From Roseateles depolymerans (GTDB lineage: Bacteria; Pseudomonadota; Gammaproteobacteria; Burkholderiales; Burkholderiaceae_C), in NCBI GenBank assembly GCA_003241055.1, contig QFOD01000016.1, positions 1 to 64,000 on the forward strand: a stretch of DNA of 64,000 bases. Direction: 5' to 3'. The notes beneath the pieces are model-generated. The model saw nothing but the letters and a program-made list of their open reading frames with translations, had not been told where the DNA came from and searched no databases. The first letter of the stretch is position 1, and each line of letters begins with the position of its first letter. The position numbers and the translations under genes are program-made. Below are positions 55,456 to 64,000 of the stretch, one piece after another.

Positions 55456-56937
55456 ATGAACGATATGAACTGGCTCGCGATTTATCCCGAGATCCTGCTG
55501 CTGGCAATGGGCTGCCTGGTGGCCCTGGTGGACCTGTGGGTCACCGACGAACAGCGCAGGCCGACGTACTGGCTGACGGTGCTGACGCTGGTCGTCGTCG
55601 GCGGCATGCACTTCTGCTACTTCAATGCCGGCCTGACGACCTATGCCATGCAAGGCATGGTGGTGGCCGACCCCATGGGCCACCTGCTGGCCGGTTTCGC
55701 CAGCCTGGCGACGCTGGTGTCGCTGGTCTATGCACGCCCCTACGCTGGTGTGCGTGAAATGCTCAAGGGCGAGCTGTTCACGCTCAGCCTGTTCACGCTG
55801 CTGGGCGTGAACGTGATGCTGTCGGCGAACAATTTCCTGGTCATCTACCTCGGCCTCGAGCTGATGAGCCTGTCGCTCTATGCGCTGGTGGCGGTGCGCC
55901 GCGATCACTCGGTGTCGACCGAGGCCGCGATGAAGTACTTCGTGCTGGGTGCGCTGGCTTCGGGCTTCCTGCTCTACGGCCTGTCGATGATGTACGGCGC
56001 TACGGGCTCGCTGAGCATTCCCAAGGTGTTCGAGGTCATCACGCAGGGCGTGCCTAACCACTCGGTGCTGGTCTTTGGCGTCGTCTTCGTTGTCGCCGGC
56101 CTGGCGTTCAAGCTTGGCGCCGCGCCGTTCCACATGTGGGTGCCCGACGTCTACCAGGGCGCACCGACCGCGATCACGCTGCTGATCGGTGCCGCGCCCA
56201 AGCTGGCGGCCTTCGCCATCACGGTGCGCCTGCTGGTCGAAGGCATGATCGGTCTCGCCGTGGACTGGCAGCAGATGCTCGTCGTGCTGGCCGTGCTGTC
56301 GCTGCTGATCGGCAATCTGGCCGCCATCGCGCAGACCAACCTGAAGCGCATGCTGGCCTACTCCACCATCGCGCAGATGGGCTTCATGCTGCTGGGCATG
56401 GCCTCCGGTGTCGTCAACAATAACACCCTGTCGGCTGCCAATGCCTACAGCTCGTCGATGTTCTACGCGGTCACCTATGTGCTGACCACGCTGGGCACCT
56501 TCGGCATGGTCATCCTGCTGTCGCGTCAGGGCCATGAGGCGGAAGAGCTCAAGGACCTTGCCGGCCTGGCCAAGCGCAGCCCCTGGTTCGCACTGGTGAT
56601 GACGCTGTTCATGTTCTCGCTGGCCGGCATCCCGCCGACGGTGGGCTTTTACGGCAAGCTGGCCGTGTTACAGGCACTCGTCGCCACCGGCGTCACCTTC
56701 TACCTGTGGCTGGCCATCTTCGCTGTGCTGATCTCGCTGGTGGGCGCGTTCTACTACCTGCGTGTCGTCAAGGTGATGTTCTTCGATGAACCCACTGATA
56801 CCGCCCCGCTGGCAGCGCCCAGCGATGTGCGCGTCGTGATGACGCTCAACGGCATCGCCGTGCTGGTGTTCGGCCTCCTGCCTGGCGGGCTCATGGCCGT
56901 CTGCGCACAGGCCATCGTGAAGGCGCTGGCCACCTGA
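55456..56937 (+). CDS. nuoN: NADH-quinone oxidoreductase subunit N
   Basis: NuoN is the third antiporter-like subunit. The 493-residue protein has LVIYLGLELMSLSLYALVAV with the key Glu, FKLGAAPFHMWVPDVYQGAPTAITLLIGAAPKLAAFAI with the key Lys, and YSTIAQMGFMLLG. It ends the canonical complex I gene set, which is complete here from A to N. Confidence 0.97.
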   Translation: MNDMNWLAIYPEILLLAMGCLVALVDLWVTDEQRRPTYWLTVLTLVVVGGMHFCYFNAGLTTYAMQGMVVADPMGHLLAGFASLATLVSLVYARPYAGVREMLKGELFTLSLFTLLGVNVMLSANNFLVIYLGLELMSLSLYALVAVRRDHSVSTEAAMKYFVLGALASGFLLYGLSMMYGATGSLSIPKVFEVITQGVPNHSVLVFGVVFVVAGLAFKLGAAPFHMWVPDVYQGAPTAITLLIGAAPKLAAFAITVRLLVEGMIGLAVDWQQMLVVLAVLSLLIGNLAAIAQTNLKRMLAYSTIAQMGFMLLGMASGVVNNNTLSAANAYSSSMFYAVTYVLTTLGTFGMVILLSRQGHEAEELKDLAGLAKRSPWFALVMTLFMFSLAGIPPTVGFYGKLAVLQALVATGVTFYLWLAIFAVLISLVGAFYYLRVVKVMFFDEPTDTAPLAAPSDVRVVMTLNGIAVLVFGLLPGGLMAVCAQAIVKALAT

Positions 56938-56983
56938 TGCCCGTGCCCGGTCTGTCCGGCGTGTCCAGCGACGGAGTGTTTTG

Positions 56984-57286
56984 ATGGATCAATCCGTCGC
57001 TGTCTGGCTGGTGCTGGTGTTCGCGGTGCTGGCCGCGAACCTGCCTTATCTCAACGAGCGGTTGTTGCTATTGGGCCCCAAGCGTGCGCCCAAGGCCGTC
57101 TGGTGGCGTCTGGCTGAGATCCTGCTGATGGCCGTGCTGAGCTTCGGCCTTGGCACCTGGCTGGAGATGCGTATCGGCCAGCGGCAGGAGCAGGGCTGGG
57201 AGTTCTACGCGGCGGGCCTGTGTCTCTTCGTCACGCTGGGCTTCCCCGGCTTCGTGTGGAGATATCTGCGCCGTGGGCGAGCCTGA
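56984..57286 (+). CDS. DUF2818 family small membrane protein
   Basis: A 100-residue protein with three predicted membrane helices: VAVWLVLVFAVLAANLPYL, LAEILLMAVLSFGLGTWLEM and FYAAGLCLFVTLGFPGFVW, with a basic RYLRRGRA end. It matches my recollection of the DUF2818 family, found right after nuoN in betaproteobacteria. No function is known to me. Its position between nuoN and a Nudix gene, 46 bases after nuoN and overlapping the next gene, suggests an accessory role in complex I or its assembly, which is inference from context only. ATG at 56984; a TTG just before is ignored. Confidence 0.85.
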   Translation: MDQSVAVWLVLVFAVLAANLPYLNERLLLLGPKRAPKAVWWRLAEILLMAVLSFGLGTWLEMRIGQRQEQGWEFYAAGLCLFVTLGFPGFVWRYLRRGRA

Positions 57287-57848
57287 CGACGCGCTGATCG
57301 AGCGCCGCATCGACGGCGTCGAGGTCTACAGCGGGCACTTCCTGCATGTGCAGCGCGATCGCGTGCTGCTGCCCGATGGTCGCGAATCGGCCCGGGAGTT
57401 CATCCGCCACCCCGGTGCCGTGATGATCGTGCCCTTGCTCGATGACGGTCGTCTGCTGCTGGAGCGGCAGTACCGCTACCCGATGGAGCGGGTGATGCTC
57501 GAGTTCCCGGCCGGCAAGCTGGATGCGGGCGAAGAGCCGCTGGCCTGCGCGCGCCGCGAGCTGGCCGAGGAGACCGGATACCGTGCCGCCGAATGGGCGT
57601 ACGCCGGTATTCTTCACAACGCCATCGCCTATTCCGACGAAGGCATCCACATCTTCTTTGCCCGCGGCCTCGAGCGCGGCGAGCAGCATCTGGACGAGGG
57701 CGAGTTTCTCGAACTGGTGACTCACACGGCGAGCGAGCTCGACGGGCTGGCGCTGCGTGGCGAGCTCACCGATGCCAAGACGCTCATCGGCCTGCTGTGG
57801 CTGCAGCGCTGGCAGGGCGGTGCCTGGCCGTTGAACTGGTTCGCCTGA
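57273..57848 (+). CDS. Nudix hydrolase, ADP-ribose pyrophosphatase type
   Basis: A 191-residue Nudix enzyme likely to split ADP-ribose or a related NDP-sugar to a phosphate and AMP. The Nudix box is complete: GKLDAGEEPLACARRELAEETGYR matches G-x5-E-x7-R-E-x2-E-E-x-G. The preceding GAVMIVPLLDDGRLLLERQYRYP and following AYSDEGIHIFFAR are typical of the ADP-ribose subgroup. Start is GTG at 57273, overlapping the DUF2818 gene by 14 bases. Recycling of NAD breakdown products next to the NADH dehydrogenase operon is a reasonable fit. Confidence 0.9.
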   Translation: MGEPDDALIERRIDGVEVYSGHFLHVQRDRVLLPDGRESAREFIRHPGAVMIVPLLDDGRLLLERQYRYPMERVMLEFPAGKLDAGEEPLACARRELAEETGYRAAEWAYAGILHNAIAYSDEGIHIFFARGLERGEQHLDEGEFLELVTHTASELDGLALRGELTDAKTLIGLLWLQRWQGGAWPLNWFA

Positions 57849-58216
57849 GCGGCCTCTCGGCGTCTCCCATTCGGCGCATGGCGCTGCCGTTCGTCCCTCG
57901 TCGCTGACGCTTCAGCGTTCCGCAGACGCAGTCTGTCGCCGGAATCTCGCGCTTCACCAGCGCAATCTGCAGTCCGTCGCACGACTTCCGGCACCCCCAT
58001 CCGTCCTCGTTATGCTTGCCGCAGTTTGTGTCGTACTGTGTACGAACACGAAGCACGGCGCTGCCGAGACTGTCTGAACGAACTGCTTCTCCGGAGAGGG
58101 AAGGCGTTGCGCGCCATGCGAACGCCGACAGTCCCGGCTCGGGTGCAGCCTCAGCCAGCGTCGGTGGGTCGTACCCCGCTCATTTCGACTTCCCGGCTTC
58201 AACCGTCGATTCAAGG
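57849..58216. other. 368-bp intergenic region before the RND efflux genes
   Basis: No gene is seen. The right half holds an inverted repeat at 58025-58052 that looks like a repressor operator. A TTGCCG at 58016-58021 could be a -35 box, but no matching -10 is clear. The left half shows no signal I can name. Confidence 0.55.
58025..58052. promoter_or_regulatory. palindromic operator candidate upstream of RND efflux genes
   Basis: A perfect core TCGTAC-TGT-GTACGA (58031-58045) extends outward with imperfect TTTGTG and ACACGAA flanks, making a near-palindrome of about 28 bp. TetR-type repressors of RND pumps bind sites of this size and shape. No regulator gene is adjacent, so a trans-acting one is implied. 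Confidence 0.5.
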
Positions 58217-59392
58217 ATGACCACCTGCTCCACCCTGCGGCCCTCGACCACGCGTGGCCTGTATTCCGTCGTAGCCCTTGCCGCGCTGCTGGCGCTGAGC
58301 GCCTGCCAGAAGCCGGGCGGCAACGCCGACGCGGCCAAGCCGCAGGCGGCGCTGCAGCTCAGTGCCGAGGACCGCATGATCCTCGGCGAGAGCGAGCACA
58401 GCTCCGGGCCGCTGATCACCGGCTCCGTGCAGCCTGAACGACGCGCCGACCTGCGCTCCGAGGTGTCGGCGCTGGTTCAGCAGGTCTTCAAGGAAAACGG
58501 CGAACCCGTACATAAGGGCGACCTGCTTGTGCGGCTGGATCCGACCTCCATCCGCGACAGCCTTTCCTCCGCCGAGGAAGCCGCCCGCGCGGCGAACGAG
58601 GCCTTCGAGCAGTCCGATCGTCAGTGGCTGCGCCAGAAGACGCTGCAGGGCCAGGGGATGGTGTCGCAACAGGCCCTCGAGGATTCGCAGAACCGCCGCA
58701 CCGCGGCGCTCAGCGAAAAGGTGGCGGCGGGCGCGCGCCTGGTGGCCGCCAAGCAGCAGATGGCGCGTACCGAGGTGCGTGCGCCGTTCGACGGGATCGT
58801 CAGCGAGCGTCAGGTCTCGCCTGGTGATACGGCCCAGGTCGGCAAGGCCCTGCTCAAGGTGATCGATCCGTCCAGCATGCGCTTCGAAGGCTATGTGGCC
58901 GCCGATCGCCGGGCGCAGCTCAAGGTGGGCCAGACGGTGGACCTGCGCATCAACGGGGCCTCGAATCCCAACGTCGAAGGGCGCATCCGCCGTATCGACG
59001 TGGCGGCCGACCCGGTCACTCGCCAGGTCGCGCTGCTGGTGGATTTTGTCGACCCCAAGCAGGCCAACGTGGCCGGGCTCTACGGCGAGGGCCATGTGCG
59101 CACCGTCAGCACGGCTGCGCTGATGCTCGGAGAGGCCGATCTACAGCGCGATGGCGACCGGGTGTTCGCATGGATGGTCAAGGACGGCAAGCTGCATCGC
59201 CAGCCCATCGTGCTGGGTGATCGCGACGAGCGCAGCGGCGAGTTCGTCGTAAAGACCGGCCTGGGTACGGGCGCCATCATCATCCGCAACCCGAGCCGCA
59301 CGCTCGTCGAGGGCACGGCGGTCCGTCTGCCGGGCGCCGCGCCGGCAGCAGCCTCTGCGGCATCCGCCGCTTCGCCGGTGACGGGAGGCTGA
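58217..59392 (+). CDS. RND efflux periplasmic adaptor (membrane fusion) lipoprotein
   Basis: A 391-residue membrane fusion protein that links an inner-membrane RND pump to an outer-membrane channel. It has a lipoprotein signal with lipobox LSAC (about residues 28-31), a first barrel/lipoyl half (SEVSALVQQVFKENGEPVHKGDLLVRLDPTSI), a helical hairpin (SAEEAARAANEAFEQSDRQWLRQKTLQGQGMVSQQALEDSQNRR), the second lipoyl half (EVRAPFDGIVSERQVSPGDTAQVGKALLKVID) and beta-barrel and membrane-proximal domains. The ATG at 58217 begins the lipoprotein signal. The pump gene follows 1 base later. The exported substrate is unknown. Confidence 0.92.
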   Translation: MTTCSTLRPSTTRGLYSVVALAALLALSACQKPGGNADAAKPQAALQLSAEDRMILGESEHSSGPLITGSVQPERRADLRSEVSALVQQVFKENGEPVHKGDLLVRLDPTSIRDSLSSAEEAARAANEAFEQSDRQWLRQKTLQGQGMVSQQALEDSQNRRTAALSEKVAAGARLVAAKQQMARTEVRAPFDGIVSERQVSPGDTAQVGKALLKVIDPSSMRFEGYVAADRRAQLKVGQTVDLRINGASNPNVEGRIRRIDVAADPVTRQVALLVDFVDPKQANVAGLYGEGHVRTVSTAALMLGEADLQRDGDRVFAWMVKDGKLHRQPIVLGDRDERSGEFVVKTGLGTGAIIIRNPSRTLVEGTAVRLPGAAPAAASAASAASPVTGG

Positions 59393-59393
59393 G

Positions 59394-62300
59394 GTGCTGA
59401 TTTCCGATTTCGCCATCAAGAAGCCGATTGCGACCATCGTCTGCATCATCGGCATCATGGCCATGGGGCTGCTGGCGCTGTCCAAGCTCAAGGTCAACCA
59501 GAACCCCGACGTCGAGATCCCCATCCTCGTCGTCGCCATTCCCTATCCCGGCGCCTCGCCGGACACCACCGAGCGGGAGATCGTCAACCGTATCGAACGT
59601 CCGTTGCAGGCCGTGCCGGGCGTGACCGAGGTTCGCTCCACGGCCGCCGAGGGGCAGGCCACATTCGTGCTGCAGTTCGACTTCAAGAAGAACCTGATCG
59701 AAGCGGCCGACGATGTACGCAACGCGATCGCCTCGGTGCGCTACAACCTGCCCACCGAGATGCGCGAGCCCATCCTGCAACGGGTCGACCCGTCGGCGCA
59801 GCCGGTGATGCAGGTGTCGCTGGACTCCAAGACGCTCAGTCACGCCGAGATATCCCGCATCGCGGAAGACCAGCTGGCCGACAAGTTCCGGGCCATCCCC
59901 GGGGTCGGCAAGGTGGAGGTGTTCGGCTCCTTGAACCGTGAGCTCTCGGTGCTGTTGCACGGCCAGAAGCTGCGTGAGTTCAACATCTCAGTCACGGACG
60001 TGGTCAACGCACTGCGCAACCAGAACATGTCGGCCCCGGTCGGCAAGGTGCGCGGCGAGTACGAAGACCAGAGCATCCGGCTGGTCGGGCGCATCGCGTC
60101 GCCGACCGACTTCGACCGCATCGTCATCAAGCGTACCGGCGGCGAGCTGGTGCGGCTGGGCCAGGTCGCCACCGTTGAAGATGGCTTCGCCGAGCGGACC
60201 ACGCTGAGCGTGCGCAACGGCAAGAACAACGTCGGCCTGTCCATCACGCGCTCCCGCGATGCCTCGACCGTCAGCGTCGCCAAGGAGGTCCGCAAGATCG
60301 TCGAGGAGAGCAACAAGACGCTGCCCGAGGGCACCCAGCTCGAGATCACGCAGGACGGCGGCAAGGATGCGCAGAACAGCCTGAACAACGTCATCGACGC
60401 GCTGGTGTTCGGGGCCGGCCTGACCATCTTCGTGGTCTACGCCTTCCTGAACTCGTGGCGTTCCACGCTGATCACGGCCACCTCACTGCCCACCTCCGTC
60501 ATCGCGGCCTTCATCGCCGTCTGGCTGTTCGGCTTCACGCTGAACTTCATGAGCCTGCTGGGGCTGTCGCTGGCGATCGGCGTGCTGATCGACGACGCCA
60601 TCGTGGTGCGCGAGAACATCGTGCGGCACATGGAGAACGGTGCCGACCGCATGACGGCAGCCTTCCGCGGCACGGCCGAGATCGGCCTGGCAGTGGCCGC
60701 CACCACCTTCTCGATCGTCGCGGTGTTCGTGCCGGTGGCCTTCATGGGCGGCGTGGCCGGCGAGTGGTTCCGTCCGTTCGCGCTGACCGTCGTGGCCTCG
60801 GTGCTCGTTAGCCTGCTGATCTCGTTCACGCTGGACCCGATGCTGTCGGCCTTCTGGGGCGATCCCCCGGGCCATCATGAGGCGCCCAAGACCGGCATCT
60901 CCAAGTTCTTCCAGAAGTTCAACATCTGGTTCGACCGCCAGGCCGACCGCTACGGCCGCGTGATCGCCTGGGCGCTGCACCACCGGCGCTGGATGGCGTC
61001 CATCGCCTTTGCCAGCTTCGTCGGCGCCATCGCCCTGCAGGCCACGGTGGGCGGCTCCAGCTTCCTGCCCAGCTCCGACTTCGGCACCATTGCGGTGGAC
61101 ATCCGCACACCGCCCAGCGCCAGCCTCGAATACTCGCGCCGCAAGCTCGCCGCGGCGGCCGATGTGGCCAAGCAGCTGCCCGAGACCAAGGCCACCGACA
61201 GCTTCGTGCAGACGACCGGCGGCAAGCTCTATGTGGACCTCGGCAAGAGCACCGAGCGCAAGCGCAGCGCCAAGGAGATCGGCGCCGACCTGCGTGAACG
61301 CCTGAAGGTGCTGACCGGCGCCGAGTACGTGGTGCTGGACGACCTCAACAACGGCGGCCAGAAGCCGGTGCAGATCCGCTTCTACGGCACGGACACCCGC
61401 CAGCTGATGGCGATGACCGAGGACTACATGGCCCGCCTGCGCAAGGTGCCGGGCGCGGTGGACGTCGGTCTGTCGCAGCAGGACACCCAGGACGAGCTGC
61501 GCATCGAGATGCATCGCGGCCTGGCCAACGCCATGGGCATCGCCGTGGGTGATGCGGCCAACGCGCTGCGGGTGGCCTTCGCCGGCATCCAGGTGGGCGA
61601 CTGGGTCGACCCCACCGGCCAGACCCGCGACGTGTCGGTGCGCCTGCACCCGTCCGATCGCGTCGATGCCAGCAACATCGAGCGCCTGCCCATCGCGGTG
61701 GCCGGCGGTGGCCAGATGGTGCCGCTGGAGCAGATCGCCACGGTCAGCATGGGCAAGGGCCCCGCCACCATCCAGCACGTGGATGGCAAGCGTGTCGTCA
61801 CCGTGTCCGCCAATGCCCAGGGCCGCTCGCCCGGCGAGGTGTCGGCCGATGCGATGAAGCTGGCGCAGGGCATGAACTTCCCCTCGGGCTACGGCATCAA
61901 GCTGGCCGGCGCGTCCAAGGATCAGCAGGAGGTGTTCGGCGCCATGGGCATCGCGCTGGTGTCCGGCATCGGCCTGATGTACCTGATCCTGGTGATCCAG
62001 TTCAACTCGTTCACCGCGCCGCTGGGCGTGATGCTGTCGCAGCCGCTGTCGCTGATCGGCGTGGTGCTCGCGCTGCTGCTGACCAAGGGCACGCTGAACC
62101 TGATGAGCTTCATCGGCATCATCATGCTGGCCGGCCTGGTGGCCAAGAACGCCATCCTGCTGCTGGACGCTGCCCGCCAGGAGGAGGCCAACGGCGTACC
62201 ACGCGAAGAGGCCCTGGTGCACGCCGGCCGCAAGCGCTTCCGCCCCATCCTGATGACCACCTTCGCGCTGATCGCCGGCATGCTGCCGGTGGCCATCGGG

Positions 62301-62621
62301 GTGGGCGAGGGCGGCGAGTTCTATCGCCCGATGGCGGTGGCCATCATCGGCGGCACCATCACCTCCACCTTCCTGACGCTGCTGATGGTGCCGAGCTTCT
62401 ACGACAGCATCGAGATCATGCGCGACCACCTGGGCCAGAAGTTCCAGCGCCGCGCCGAGCGCTGGAACGTCGGGGTGTCCGGGGTGCTGTGCTTCCTGGA
62501 GGTGCTGGCCTTCCTGACGCTGACACGCTTCACCTTCCGCATGCTGCGGTGGCTGGTGCGCTGGGTGCGCCGGCGCCCCAGTCGGGCGGCTGCGCTGACG
62601 CCTCCGGTCAGCGGCGGCTGA
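59394..62621 (+). CDS. RND efflux transporter, AcrB-like HAE1-type pump
   Basis: A 1075-residue proton-driven efflux pump. It starts with GTG, MLISDFAIKKPIATIVCIIGIMAMG as the first helix, then the porter domain, TM2-TM6 with the proton-relay aspartates in LAIGVLIDDAIVVRENIVRHME, the second porter domain, and TM8-TM12 with the relay region GIIMLAGLVAKNAILLLDAARQEE. After TM12 there is a further hydrophobic stretch (about residues 1022-1055, VGVSGVLCFLEVLAFLTLTRF and on) that most AcrB-type pumps lack, then a basic tail. No tolC-like channel gene is adjacent. It ends directly against the convergent oxidase gene. Confidence 0.94.
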   Translation: MLISDFAIKKPIATIVCIIGIMAMGLLALSKLKVNQNPDVEIPILVVAIPYPGASPDTTEREIVNRIERPLQAVPGVTEVRSTAAEGQATFVLQFDFKKNLIEAADDVRNAIASVRYNLPTEMREPILQRVDPSAQPVMQVSLDSKTLSHAEISRIAEDQLADKFRAIPGVGKVEVFGSLNRELSVLLHGQKLREFNISVTDVVNALRNQNMSAPVGKVRGEYEDQSIRLVGRIASPTDFDRIVIKRTGGELVRLGQVATVEDGFAERTTLSVRNGKNNVGLSITRSRDASTVSVAKEVRKIVEESNKTLPEGTQLEITQDGGKDAQNSLNNVIDALVFGAGLTIFVVYAFLNSWRSTLITATSLPTSVIAAFIAVWLFGFTLNFMSLLGLSLAIGVLIDDAIVVRENIVRHMENGADRMTAAFRGTAEIGLAVAATTFSIVAVFVPVAFMGGVAGEWFRPFALTVVASVLVSLLISFTLDPMLSAFWGDPPGHHEAPKTGISKFFQKFNIWFDRQADRYGRVIAWALHHRRWMASIAFASFVGAIALQATVGGSSFLPSSDFGTIAVDIRTPPSASLEYSRRKLAAAADVAKQLPETKATDSFVQTTGGKLYVDLGKSTERKRSAKEIGADLRERLKVLTGAEYVVLDDLNNGGQKPVQIRFYGTDTRQLMAMTEDYMARLRKVPGAVDVGLSQQDTQDELRIEMHRGLANAMGIAVGDAANALRVAFAGIQVGDWVDPTGQTRDVSVRLHPSDRVDASNIERLPIAVAGGGQMVPLEQIATVSMGKGPATIQHVDGKRVVTVSANAQGRSPGEVSADAMKLAQGMNFPSGYGIKLAGASKDQQEVFGAMGIALVSGIGLMYLILVIQFNSFTAPLGVMLSQPLSLIGVVLALLLTKGTLNLMSFIGIIMLAGLVAKNAILLLDAARQEEANGVPREEALVHAGRKRFRPILMTTFALIAGMLPVAIGVGEGGEFYRPMAVAIIGGTITSTFLTLLMVPSFYDSIEIMRDHLGQKFQRRAERWNVGVSGVLCFLEVLAFLTLTRFTFRMLRWLVRWVRRRPSRAAALTPPVSGG

Positions 62622-64000
62622 TCACAGCACGCGATCTGGATTGAGCAGGCCCTGGGGATCCAGGGCCTTTTTGATGGCGCGCATCAATTGCAGCGCCACC
62701 GGGTCCTTGCGCAGCGCCAGCTCTTCGCGCTTGAGTCGGCCGATACCGTGCTCGGCCGAGATCGAGCCACCGAGGCGCTGCACCTCGCCATAGACCAGCG
62801 CGTTGATCGGCTCCTCATGAGCCTGAAGGAAGGCCGCAGGCTCCACGCCCTCTGGCGCCTGCACGTTGTAGTGCAGGTTGCCGTCGCCCAGGTGGCCGAA
62901 GTCGATCACCTGCAGACCGGGCAGATGCACCTGCAGCCGCGCGTCCATCGTGGCCACAAAGGCCGGAATGGACGAGACGGGCAGCGCGATGTCGTGCTTG
63001 ATGTTGAGCCCCGCCTGGGCCTGTGCGAGCGGAATGGACTCGCGCAGGTGCCAGAAGGCCTTCGCCTGGCTGCCGTTCTGAGCCACCACCGCATCGGCGA
63101 CGATGCCGCGTTCCAGCGCCGTCTCCAGCAGACCCTCGAACAGACCGCGCGCATGCTCGGCGCCTTCGGCGTCGGAGAGCTCCAGCAGCACGGTCCACTC
63201 GGCCGCGGGCAGCGGCTGGGCCAGCTGTGGCAGCTGGCGGGCGACCAGCGCCAGCGAGGCGCGATTCATCACCTCGAAGCCGGTCAGCCCGTCACCCGCG
63301 CGCTCGCGGGCCAGGCCGAGCAGGGCCACGGCGGCATGCATAGAGCCGCAGGCCGCCAGCGCGGTCAGCCGCTCGCGGGGCTGGGGGAAGAGCTTCATCG
63401 TCGCTGCGGTGATCACGCCCAGCGTGCCTTCGCTGCCGATGAACAGGTCGCGCAGGTCGTAGCCGGTGTTGTCCTTGCGCAGGCCGCTCAGGCCTTGCAG
63501 CACCTCGCCGCCGGCCGTCACCACCTCCAGCCCCAGACACAGCTCGCGGGCATTGCCATAACGCAGTACCTGCGTGCCGCCGGCATTGGTGGCCAGATTG
63601 CCGCCCAGCGTGCAGGAGCCCTCGGCCGCGAGGCTGAGCGGGAACAGCAGTCCGGCATCGCCGGCTGCCGCCTGAACCTCGGCCAGCACGCAGCCGGCCT
63701 CGGCGGTGATGCTGAGGTTGGCGGCATCCAGCGCGCGCACCTGCTTCATGCGCGTGAGGCTGAGCACCAGCTGGTGGCCGGAATCGTCCGGCGTGGAGCC
63801 GCCCACCAGGCCGGTGTTGCCGCCCTGCGGCACGACGCTCACGCCATGCGCGCTGCACAGACGCAAGACCTGCGCCACCTCGGCGGTGCTGGCCGGGCGC
63901 GCCACGGCCAGTGCCCGGCCCGGATAGCGCTTGCGCCAGTCGGCCTCGAACGCAGCAAGGTCACCGCCGCGCAGCAGTCCGGCGTCGCCCAGCACGGCCT
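62622..64000 (-). CDS. FAD-binding oxidase, GlcD/D-lactate dehydrogenase-like (5' end cut by window)
   Basis: A flavoprotein of the FAD_binding_4 / FAD-oxidase_C type, at least 459 residues in the window. It has DWRKRYPGRALAVARPASTAEVAQVLRLC, the FAD-binding PQGGNTGLVGGSTPDDSG, GGNLATNAGGTQVLRYGNARELCLGLEVV, and the C-terminal cap with the metal/substrate site in DFGHLGDGNLHYNV and SISAEHGIGRLKREEL. A GTG at 63995 is available, but the frame stays open to the window edge and family N-termini are usually slightly longer, so it is annotated as partial. Likely substrates are D-2-hydroxy acids (glycolate, D-lactate, 2-hydroxyglutarate); which one is not clear. Confidence 0.92.
   Translation of the reverse strand, partial: AVLGDAGLLRGGDLAAFEADWRKRYPGRALAVARPASTAEVAQVLRLCSAHGVSVVPQGGNTGLVGGSTPDDSGHQLVLSLTRMKQVRALDAANLSITAEAGCVLAEVQAAAGDAGLLFPLSLAAEGSCTLGGNLATNAGGTQVLRYGNARELCLGLEVVTAGGEVLQGLSGLRKDNTGYDLRDLFIGSEGTLGVITAATMKLFPQPRERLTALAACGSMHAAVALLGLARERAGDGLTGFEVMNRASLALVARQLPQLAQPLPAAEWTVLLELSDAEGAEHARGLFEGLLETALERGIVADAVVAQNGSQAKAFWHLRESIPLAQAQAGLNIKHDIALPVSSIPAFVATMDARLQVHLPGLQVIDFGHLGDGNLHYNVQAPEGVEPAAFLQAHEEPINALVYGEVQRLGGSISAEHGIGRLKREELALRKDPVALQLMRAIKKALDPQGLLNPDRVL

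Overview
GC-rich chromosomal DNA of a betaproteobacterium, most likely order Burkholderiales (the Leptothrix / Rubrivivax / Ideonella / Roseateles neighbourhood). This rests on gene order (zapB-zapA-EVE protein, tRNA-Leu(GAG) before a 14-gene nuo operon that ends in DUF2818 and Nudix genes), an intracellular PHA depolymerase with the CQPTVP active-site motif, two PEP-CTERM proteins and uniform high-GC codon use. It is core-genome sequence: I see no insertion sequence, prophage, CRISPR array or integron. Genus is inference.

Layout. 1-6.1 kb, minus strand: 5' end of eno, pyrG, an alpha/beta hydrolase, mutS and a small exported TonB-C-terminal protein. 6.3-12.1 kb: suhB diverging from trmJ-cysE; slyD, mog and darP on minus, with darP diverging from pmbA. 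12.2-16.5 kb: TRAP substrate-binding protein and a PEP-CTERM protein on plus, converging on TRAP permease genes dctM and dctQ on minus. 16.5-21 kb: a DUF442 phosphatase-like protein, yqeY, rpsU, a degenerate GGDEF protein, EVE protein, probable 6S RNA, zapA, zapB and nth. 21-27.5 kb: histidine kinase and response regulator diverging from a spondin-domain PEP-CTERM protein, then rnfB-like ferredoxin, phaZ and an aromatic/aspartate aminotransferase.

27.6-36.3 kb, plus strand: uvrB, the complete iron-sulfur assembly operon iscR-iscS-iscU-iscA-hscB-hscA-fdx with a candidate IscR site upstream, then tsaD. 36.3-42 kb: hsp20 (minus) with a sigma32-like promoter, rpsO with structured leader and strong terminator, pnp, quinone oxidoreductase, tpiA and secG. 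42.0-57.8 kb: tRNA-Leu(GAG), nuoA to nuoN (complex I), DUF2818 protein and a Nudix hydrolase. 58.2-62.6 kb: RND efflux adaptor and pump behind a palindromic operator candidate. The window ends in a FAD-linked oxidase gene running off the right edge.

Functionally the window joins respiration (complex I, with Fe-S clusters supplied by the ISC machinery), RNA and protein quality control, DNA repair (mutS, nth, uvrB), and accessory functions in transport, envelope and carbon storage. No clearly new multi-gene system is visible. The best leads are the probable 6S RNA, a strictly symmetric 36-bp element before the degenerate GGDEF gene, the two-component/spondin PEP-CTERM locus, the split TRAP locus enclosing a PEP-CTERM propeller protein, and the uncharacterised DUF2818 protein attached to the nuo operon.
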